Position numbers and translations under genes: made by a program. The notes under the pieces are model-generated. The model did not search any database. It was not told the origin of the DNA and saw nothing but the letters and a program-made list of their open reading frames with translations. From positions 1 through 6,543 of the forward strand of contig CABSMS010000100.1 of assembly GCA_902478885.1 (NCBI GenBank): DNA of 6,543 nucleotides. Reading direction: 5' to 3'. The stretch comes from an uncultured Collinsella sp. (lineage in GTDB: Bacteria > Actinomycetota > Coriobacteriia > Coriobacteriales > Coriobacteriaceae). The stretch's first letter is position 1, and each line of letters opens with the position of its first letter. Positions 1 through 5,082 of this stretch are shown here, one piece after another.

Positions 1-48
1 CGAGATGAGCGCTAGTCTCGTGGGCTCGGAGATGTGTATAAGAGACAG
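1..48 (+). other. Untrimmed Nextera (Tn5) sequencing adapter, artefact
   Basis: This is synthetic library sequence, not genome. Bases 1-6 (CGAGAT) match the 3' end of the Illumina P7 oligo, and bases 7-14 (GAGCGCTA) sit where the i7 index belongs. Bases 15-29 (GTCTCGTGGGCTCGG) are the Nextera read-2 adapter, and bases 30-48 (AGATGTGTATAAGAGACAG) are the 19-bp hyperactive Tn5 mosaic end. All four parts are in the right order with no gaps. The index is the reverse complement of TAGCGCTC, which I remember as an index of the Nextera XT v2 set (N723); that identity is from memory. Genomic sequence begins at base 49, a tagmentation cut point. The segment should be trimmed and not annotated as a transposon end. 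Confidence 0.97.
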
Positions 49-203
49 CCGAAGTGCCGATCACTTTTGGCTCGGACGCACACCGCGCCTGCGACATCTG
101 CTGGAACATCCGTGAAGCCCAGGCCCACGCCTACGACTGTGGCTACCGAACCTTCGACGTCCCCCACCCCACCGGCGAATGGGAATCCACACCCCTCGCC
201 TAA
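49..203 (+). CDS. PHP-family histidinol-phosphatase, C-terminal fragment (5' end cut by contig edge)
   Basis: Only the last ~50 codons are present: the first complete codon is at 51 and the TAA stop at 201-203. The reading begins EVPITFGSDAHRACDIC and ends with GEWESTPLA. The GSDAH motif after a hydrophobic strand is typical of the last metal-binding motif of PHP phosphoesterases, and a following helix plus 'GYRTF' strand fits the C-terminus of HisJ/HisK-type histidinol-phosphatases. That family dephosphorylates histidinol phosphate to histidinol, using a metal cluster. The assignment is supported by context: the neighbouring HisB is the short dehydratase without a phosphatase domain, so this pathway needs a separate enzyme. 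The gene converges on hisE with 27 bases between the two stops. Other PHP enzymes share the GSDAH motif, so the exact substrate is an inference. Everything upstream lies outside the contig. Confidence 0.72.
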
Positions 204-235
204 CTAGTCGTTTAAGAACGTCCCCAATGACTAGT
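203..235. repeat. Palindromic element between convergent stop codons
   Basis: ACTAGTCGTT (203-212) pairs with AATGACTAGT (226-235): ten base pairs with one G-T wobble, around a 13-base loop. The arms overlap both stop codons, the TAA of the phosphatase (201-203) and the TAG of hisE (read from 233 to 231). It fills the whole 27-base gap between the convergent genes, so a role at the transcript ends is plausible. There is no T-run after the stem on either strand and the stem is AT-rich, so it is not a canonical intrinsic terminator. The loop holds GTCCCC (220-225), that is GGGGAC on the hisE strand, shared with the palindrome at 3324-3364. ACTAGT is itself palindromic, so the two copies are also direct repeats. 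Confidence 0.55.
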
Positions 236-548
236 GACGGCGGGCGTTGAGTTCGCCGGCAAGCTCGTCGAGGGTGATACCGTAGCGCTCGAGCGTCACG
301 AGCAGGTGGTAGACCAGGTCGCCGGCCTCGTAGCGGATGTGATCGTGATCGTTATCCTTGCAGGCCATGATTACCTCGCTTGCCTCCTCGGCAAGCTTCT
401 TGAGCAGCTCGTCCTCGACGTCGGTCAGCAGACGCGCGGTATAGCTCTCCTGCGGCGATGCATCACGACGACCGTGAATCACCTCGGCCAGACCTGTCAG
501 CGTCTCTCCGATATTTCCATCCTGAACGTTTGCGGTGCGCACACCCAT
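231..548 (-). CDS. hisE: Phosphoribosyl-ATP pyrophosphohydrolase HisE
   Basis: This cytosolic enzyme hydrolyses phosphoribosyl-ATP to phosphoribosyl-AMP and pyrophosphate, the second step of histidine synthesis. The 105-residue product is the normal length for a stand-alone HisE and is all-alpha and MazG-like. The metal-binding pattern is visible: Glu54, Glu55 and Glu58 in KLAEEASEVIMA, then Glu74 and Asp77 in YEAGDLVYHLLV. The central DVEDELLKKLAEEASE stretch is characteristic. The ATG at 548 follows AAAGGA seven bases upstream. It is the last gene of the operon, 45 bases after the hisI stop, and converges on the phosphatase fragment. In many bacteria HisI and HisE are fused; here they are two genes in the order I then E. 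The first ~18 residues before the conserved helix are poorly conserved in the family. Confidence 0.95.
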   Translation of the reverse strand: MGVRTANVQDGNIGETLTGLAEVIHGRRDASPQESYTARLLTDVEDELLKKLAEEASEVIMACKDNDHDHIRYEAGDLVYHLLVTLERYGITLDELAGELNARRH

Positions 549-593
549 AGTTCAATCCTTTCTGGTGGCCAAGCGCCTAGTCGAGCGCCCGCC

Positions 594-923
594 CTACGCG
601 AGTTTCTTAAAGAAGCAGGTACGGTTGCCGGTATGGCAGGCCGGACCCGGCGAGTCGACCTTGACCAGCAGCGTATCGCTATCGCAGTCGGCCCAGAGCT
701 CCTTGACCTCCTGCATATTGCCGCTCGTCGCGCCCTTGTTCCAGAGCTCCTGGCGACTACGGCTCCAAAACCACGTGGTACCGGTCTTGAGCGTCAGCCC
801 CACCGATTCCTCATTCATCCAGGCAACCATAAGCACCTCGCCGGTGTCATACTGCTGAACAACACAAGGAATCAGCCCACGGGCGTCGTACGTAAGATCA
901 GACGCTTCTATTACCTCAGTCAT
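594..923 (-). CDS. hisI: Phosphoribosyl-AMP cyclohydrolase HisI
   Basis: HisI opens the adenine ring of phosphoribosyl-AMP to give ProFAR, the third step of the pathway. From the ATG at 923 the product is 109 residues, usual for a stand-alone HisI. Landmarks are GEVLMVAWMNEES, TTWFWSRSRQELWNKGATSG and the metal site ADCDSDT. Asp79, Asp81 and Asp83 fit the Mg ligands, and Cys80, Cys96 and Cys103 fit the three Zn cysteines with the family's 16 and 7 spacing. A longer reading exists from TTG at 935, but that codon abuts the likely ribosome site GGGAG (933-929). I prefer the ATG at 923, five bases after GGAGA's start region; the ATG at 926 is too close. The ATG at 923 also overlaps the stop of the small upstream ORF as TGATG. 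Confidence 0.95.
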   Translation of the reverse strand: MTEVIEASDLTYDARGLIPCVVQQYDTGEVLMVAWMNEESVGLTLKTGTTWFWSRSRQELWNKGATSGNMQEVKELWADCDSDTLLVKVDSPGPACHTGNRTCFFKKLA

Positions 924-1072
924 CATTTCTCCCAAGTAATTACCGTAAACTCCACAGGTCGGCGAGGGTTGTCCAGGTGCCGCAGGTTGCCGCGAAAGAG
1001 GAGCGACGCGTACTTTGGTACGCGAGCGACGGTTTGAGCGACAAGATGCGGTGCCTGGGCAAGCCGCAGCAT
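923..1072 (-). CDS. Possible 49-residue coupled small ORF between hisF and hisI, unknown function
   Basis: I do not recognise this protein. The ORF starts at the ATG that overlaps the hisF stop (TAATG, 1074-1070) and ends at a TGA that overlaps the preferred hisI ATG (TGATG, 925-921). It thus fills the 136-base gap exactly, in a spacing style like the rest of the operon. The product is basic, begins MLRLAQAPHLVAQTVARV, continues through YASLLFRGNLRHLDN and ends VEFTVITWEK. It has no signal peptide or clear membrane segment. A weak GAGG lies 11 bases before the ATG. Against it: by my count about 63% of third positions are G/C, no higher than the first positions (about 71%), whereas coding genes in this genome should peak at position three. 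The opposite strand shows a more coding-like pattern. It may be a real small gene, a remnant or chance. Confidence 0.33.
   Translation of the reverse strand: MLRLAQAPHLVAQTVARVPKYASLLFRGNLRHLDNPRRPVEFTVITWEK
927..933 (-). promoter_or_regulatory. Ribosome binding site deciding the hisI start
   Basis: On the minus strand GGGAGAA precedes two consecutive ATG codons (926-924 and 923-921). GGGAG ends at 929, which leaves two bases before the first ATG and five before the second. The second therefore has the better spacing, so the in-frame TTG at 935 is unlikely to be used. The same bases code the last codons (WEK) of the possible small ORF upstream, which would let ribosomes finishing it restart on hisI. 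Confidence 0.6.
1007..1024. repeat. Perfect 7-bp hairpin with TTTG loop, flanked by GAGCGAC repeats
   Basis: CGCGTAC (1007-1013) and GTACGCG (1018-1024) are perfect inverted repeats around the four-base loop TTTG. GAGCGAC occurs three times around it on the plus strand, at 1001-1007, 1024-1030 and 1036-1042; the first two extend to GAGCGACG. It lies between hisF and hisI, so in the his mRNA it would form a small stem inside the putative small ORF. No T-run follows, so it is not a terminator. A role in mRNA stability or processing is possible but unsupported. Confidence 0.4.
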
Positions 1073-1854
1073 TAGAAGTCCAGCCTCACAGGAATACCTT
1101 GAGAGGCCATATACTCTTTGACTTCGCGAATGCTGAACGTCCCAAAGTGAAAGACGCTGGCCGCCAGCACGGCGTCGGCCTCGCCCTCGATCACGCCCTC
1201 GGCAAAATGCTCGAGCGTACCCACACCGCCGCTCGCGATGACGGGAATCGGCACCGCGCGCGCCACGGCGCGGGTGAGCGCCAGGTCAAAGCCAGCCTTG
1301 GTGCCGTCGCGATCCATACTGGTCAGTAGAATTTCGCCGGCGCCGCGACGAGCCGCCTCCTCGGCCCACGCCACCGCATCGATACCCGTGGCGTTACGAC
1401 CGCCCGCCGTGAAGACCTCCCACCTATCGGCGTCCGGCTCCCCGGGCAGCCCCACGCGCTTGGCATCGATCGCCACGACCACGGCCTGGCTGCCAAACGC
1501 CGCGGCAGCCTGGCCAATCAGCGACGGGTCACGCACGGCGGCAGAGTTGAGCGACACCTTGTCGGCGCCGGCGGCAACCATGGTCCGCATGCCCGCCAAG
1601 TCGCGAAAGCCGCCGCCCACGGTATAGGGAATGGCAAGCTCCTCGGCCGCATGCGCCGCCATCTCGATAGTCGTCGCACGGTTGTCGCTCGTGGCGGTAA
1701 TGTCCAGGAAGACGACCTCGTCCGCACCCTCGCGGTCATAGGCACGCGCCAGCTCCACCGGATCGCCCGCATCGCGTAAGCTCACAAAGTTGACGCCCTT
1801 GACCACACGGCCGTCCTTGACGTCCAGGCAGGGAATCACGCGCTTGGTAAGCAT
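1072..1854 (-). CDS. hisF: Imidazole glycerol phosphate synthase cyclase subunit HisF
   Basis: HisF is the (beta/alpha)8-barrel subunit that uses ammonia from HisH to convert PRFAR into imidazole glycerol phosphate and AICAR, the latter feeding purine synthesis. The 260-residue product starts MLTKRVIPCLDVKDGRVVKG. The catalytic acid/base pair is present as Asp11 (CLDVKDG) and Asp130 (VAIDAKRV). Phosphate-binding loops are visible at TVGGGFRD (78-85) and IASGGVGTLEHF (206-217), and the GEILLTSMDRDGTKAG strand is intact. The loop after AIDAKR (VGLPGEPDADRW) is a few residues longer than in Thermotoga HisF, as I recall it, a style common in Actinomycetota. The ATG lies three bases after the hisA stop, with AGGAG six bases upstream inside the hisA end. 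Its TAA overlaps the ATG of the possible small ORF. Confidence 0.98.
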   Translation of the reverse strand: MLTKRVIPCLDVKDGRVVKGVNFVSLRDAGDPVELARAYDREGADEVVFLDITATSDNRATTIEMAAHAAEELAIPYTVGGGFRDLAGMRTMVAAGADKVSLNSAAVRDPSLIGQAAAAFGSQAVVVAIDAKRVGLPGEPDADRWEVFTAGGRNATGIDAVAWAEEAARRGAGEILLTSMDRDGTKAGFDLALTRAVARAVPIPVIASGGVGTLEHFAEGVIEGEADAVLAASVFHFGTFSIREVKEYMASQGIPVRLDF

Positions 1855-1857
1855 GGG

Positions 1858-2597
<740 letters not shown>

Positions 2598-2601
<4 letters not shown>

Positions 2602-3299
2602 CGGCCGGCCCCCTCGACGATGCTCACAAAGTTTTTAAGAATGCGCTGACCCAGCGCGGAGGATTTCTCGGGATGGAACTGGCAGCCCCACACGTTGCCA
2701 TGGCGCACGATGCACGGGAAGCTCCGCGTATAGTGCGTGCGCGCCAGCACATCGGCGGCATCGGCATCGTCGGACACCGCGTAGCTGTGGGTGAAGTACA
2801 TGTTGGCACCCTCGGCAAAACCAGTAAGCAGCGGATCGGCCGCACCGGTGGGCGTCATGTGCACCTGGTCCCAGCCCACGTGCGGCACCTTCAGGCGACT
2901 CGACTCCAAGCGCGTGCACGAACCGCGCATAATGCCCAGGCCATCGACCCAGGGGCCACCGGCCTGCTGGGGGGTGTTGCCATCGGCAACCGCGCCCTCG
3001 TCCGCAGGCACGCCTTCGTTGCCGCGCTCAAAAAATAGCTGAAGGCCCAGGCAGATACCGAGCAGCGGAGTTCCGGCGGCGACGGCATCGAGCACCGCGT
3101 CCGCCTCGCCGCTCTGGCGCATAAAGGCGATCGCGTCATAAAACGCGCCCACGCCCGGGATGACCAGGCCATCGGCGCGGCGGATCTGCTCCGGATCGTC
3201 CGACGTGCAGGCGGCGGCACCGGCGCGCGCAAGCCCGCGCGCAACGCTCGACAAGTTGCCCTTGTGGTAGTCGACCACCACGATTTTCGGTTCGCCCAC
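2598..3299 (-). CDS. hisH: Imidazole glycerol phosphate synthase glutaminase subunit HisH
   Basis: HisH is a class-I glutamine amidotransferase that releases ammonia from glutamine and channels it into HisF. The triad is complete: Cys83 in LLGICLGLQLFF, His209 and Glu211 in GCQFHPEKSS. The N-terminal strand IVVVDYHKGNLSSV and the oxyanion-region PGVGAF (48-53) are intact. At 233 residues it is about 20-35 longer than typical HisH. The surplus is mainly a Gly/Asp/Ala-rich insert around residues 93-118, between FFERG and the DGLGIMRG strand. The start is GTG at 3299, five bases after AGGAGG. It follows hisB after a 78-base gap that carries a large palindrome, the only long break in the D-C-B-H-A-F block. 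It overlaps hisA by four bases. Confidence 0.97.
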
Positions 3300-3323
3300 G
3301 CGACCCTCCTCTTCTCATCATCC

Positions 3324-3364
3324 AAAACCACCACAAAGGTGCCTGTCCCCTTTGTGGTGGTTTT
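3324..3364. repeat. Perfect 16-bp-stem palindrome between hisB and hisH
   Basis: AAAACCACCACAAAGG (3324-3339) is the exact reverse complement of CCTTTGTGGTGGTTTT (3349-3364), around a nine-base loop TGCCTGTCC. It occupies over half of the 78-base hisB-hisH gap. On either strand the stem ends in TTTT, so it looks like a bidirectional weak terminator, yet hisH and the genes after it have no visible promoter of their own. Readthrough, attenuation, or mRNA processing and stabilisation are therefore the options. The sequence type (GGGGACAGGCACCTTTG on the his strand) resembles dispersed palindromes I recall from Coriobacteriia and from REP-like elements linked to RAYT transposases; this is memory, not a search. 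It shares GGGGAC with the palindrome at 203-235. Confidence 0.75.
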
Positions 3365-3377
3365 ACCCTTGTGACGG

Positions 3378-3965
3378 TTACAGCGACCCCTTGGTGCTGG
3401 GGATGCCCTGCACGCGGGGGTCGAGCTCACAGGCGTGGCGCATCGTGCGGCCCACGGCCTTAAAGGCGGCCTCGATAATGTGATGCGAGTTGCCGCCCGC
3501 CAGCTCGCGCACGTGCAGCGTGAGCTTGGCGTCGCGCGCAAAGGCGTAGAAGAACTCGACGGCCAGCTCGGTATCGAAGCTGCCCACGCGCTCGGTCGGC
3601 ACGGGCAGCTCGCAGTAGGCCTGCCCGCGGCCCGAAATATCAACAGCAGCCATCACAAGTGTCTCGTCCATGGCGATCGCCGCGTCGGCAAAGCGCGTAA
3701 TGCCCGCCTTGTCGCCCAGCGCCTGGCAAAACGCCTCGCCCAGCACAATACCCGCGTCCTCGACGGTGTGGTGCGCATCGACCTCGACGTCGCCCACCGC
3801 GTGCACCGTCAGATCGAACAGACCATGGCGGCCAAAAGCGTTGAGCATGTGGTCGAAAAACGGCACGCCGGTCGAGATGTCGCACACGCCAGATCCGTCC
3901 AGGTCGAGCTTTACGACAATGTCGGTCTCGCCCGTCTTGCGGGTCACCTCGGCATAGCGGTCCAT
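3378..3965 (-). CDS. hisB: Imidazoleglycerol-phosphate dehydratase HisB (monofunctional)
   Basis: HisB removes water from imidazole glycerol phosphate to give imidazole-acetol phosphate. In this family 24 subunits assemble around Mn sites. The 195-residue length is that of the stand-alone dehydratase, without the N-terminal HAD phosphatase domain of the enterobacterial fusion. Metal-binding motifs are intact: FFDHM with His39, DAHHTVED with His65, His66 and Glu69, and NSHHIIEAAFKA with His161, His162 and Glu165. The C-terminal GIPSTKG is typical. Its ATG follows the hisC stop directly (TAGATG) with no spacer. AAGGAGGAG lies six bases upstream within the hisC end, a very strong ribosome site. 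Because it lacks a phosphatase domain, another enzyme must act on histidinol phosphate; the fragment at 49-203 is the candidate. Confidence 0.98.
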   Translation of the reverse strand: MDRYAEVTRKTGETDIVVKLDLDGSGVCDISTGVPFFDHMLNAFGRHGLFDLTVHAVGDVEVDAHHTVEDAGIVLGEAFCQALGDKAGITRFADAAIAMDETLVMAAVDISGRGQAYCELPVPTERVGSFDTELAVEFFYAFARDAKLTLHVRELAGGNSHHIIEAAFKAVGRTMRHACELDPRVQGIPSTKGSL

Positions 3966-5081
3966 CTACATCTCCTCCTTCACCAGCGCGGCAAACGCGG
4001 CCAGAACCTCGTTGTTTTCCTGCGGGGTGCCCACGGTAATGCGCAGGCAGTCCGCGAGCCCCGGCGCGTAGCTAAAGTCGCGCACCAAAATCGAATACTC
4101 GTCGAGCAGACGCTCGCGCACGCGCGTGGCATGCGGCGTGCGCACGAGCACAAAGTTCGCCGCGCTCGGCCACGCCTCCACGGGCAGACCCTCGGCAGCC
4201 ATTGCGCGCAGGGCACACAGTTCGCGCTCGCGCTCGGATGCAACCTGTGCCACCACGGGCGCATACGCATCGCGCGCACGCACGCAGGCAAGCGCCGCCG
4301 CCTGGCTCAGCACATTGACCGAGTAGATCTGGCGAATCGCCGCGAATACGTCGATGACCTCGGGCGCCGCGATCACATAGCCCAGGCGCGTGCCGGCGGC
4401 GCCGAATGCCTTGGACAGCGTATGCAGAATCACCAGGTTGGGATGCTCGGCGATAAGGCCTTGCGCCGTGGTTGCCGCGCCAAACGAATCGTCCGCAAAC
4501 TCAACGTAGGCCTCGTCGACCATTACCATGCCGGGGCACGCATCGCACAGGGCCGCGACAAAGTCGAGCGGCGTCACATCGCCCGTGGGGTTATTGGGCG
4601 AGGTCACGATCGCCAGATTGCACTCGGGCGCCGCTGCGAGCACAGCCGCTTGGTCGAGCTCAAAGGTCGCCGGGTCGCGCCACACATCGCGCACCTCGGT
4701 CTGACAAAGCGACGCAAAGAACGCATACTCACTAAAGCACGGCGGGCAGTTGAGCAGGGTCCGTCCCGCGCCGCCAAACGCCAGCAGGTAGTTATAGAGC
4801 AGCTCGTCGCCGCCGTTTCCCACGCAGATGTTCTCGCGCGTCACGCCATGCCAGGCAGCAAGCTCGTCGCGCAGGTCGTTCGACATGGGATCGGGATAAC
4901 GGTTGAGCGGCGTGGCAGCCAGGGCCGCGTCGACCGCCTCGCGCACGCCGGCCGGCACGGGATAGGTGTTCTCGTTGGCCGAAAGGTTGATGCGCGTGGG
5001 CGTAAAGTTGGGATCGTAGGGCTCAATGCCGGCCAAGTAGGGCTGGACGAGCTCCTTCATGCGGGGCGTCAGCTCGGCCAT
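3966..5081 (-). CDS. hisC: Histidinol-phosphate aminotransferase HisC
   Basis: HisC is a PLP-dependent fold-type I aminotransferase that moves an amino group from glutamate to imidazole-acetol phosphate, giving histidinol phosphate. The 371-residue product has the family landmarks in order: INLSANENTYPVP (31-43), RYPDP (61-65), VGNGGDELL (87-95), SPNNPTG with Asn164, VDEAYVEF with Asp189 and Tyr192, the PLP lysine Lys224 in HTLSKAFGAAGTRLGY, Arg232, and the substrate-carboxylate arginine in CLRITVG (Arg347). Related aromatic aminotransferases share this plan, but the position between hisD and hisB settles the role. The ATG lies one base after the hisD stop (TAATATG) with AGGAGG six bases upstream. 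Its last codons hold the hisB ribosome site. Confidence 0.97.
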   Translation of the reverse strand: MAELTPRMKELVQPYLAGIEPYDPNFTPTRINLSANENTYPVPAGVREAVDAALAATPLNRYPDPMSNDLRDELAAWHGVTRENICVGNGGDELLYNYLLAFGGAGRTLLNCPPCFSEYAFFASLCQTEVRDVWRDPATFELDQAAVLAAAPECNLAIVTSPNNPTGDVTPLDFVAALCDACPGMVMVDEAYVEFADDSFGAATTAQGLIAEHPNLVILHTLSKAFGAAGTRLGYVIAAPEVIDVFAAIRQIYSVNVLSQAAALACVRARDAYAPVVAQVASERERELCALRAMAAEGLPVEAWPSAANFVLVRTPHATRVRERLLDEYSILVRDFSYAPGLADCLRITVGTPQENNEVLAAFAALVKEEM

Positions 5082-5082
5082 A

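Noticed and set aside
30..48. Tn5/IS50 mosaic end as a native transposon boundary
   Set aside because: The hyperactive mosaic end is synthetic and is directly preceded by the Nextera read-2 adapter, index and P7 tail, so it is library sequence.
549..593. Hairpin and a CTAGTCG match (577-583 versus 204-210) in the hisI-hisE gap
   Set aside because: The stem is only four base pairs, and a seven-base match in 6.5 kb is within chance expectation.
936..985. Internal promoter for hisI-hisE (TGGACA-like -35 on the minus strand)
   Set aside because: At 16-18 base spacing there is no acceptable -10. The nearest TA-rich bases (GGTAATTA) are too far from the -35.
1045..1068. Possible terminator hairpin just after hisF (GCGG...CCGC on the plus strand)
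   Set aside because: The stem is interrupted by a two-base bulge with a very small loop, and no T-run follows on the his strand. Transcription must continue into hisI and hisE.
3300..3377. Intrinsic terminator ending the transcript before hisH
   Set aside because: The stem and T4 fit loosely, but the T-run is short and no promoter is visible for the downstream his genes. It is listed as a palindromic repeat instead.
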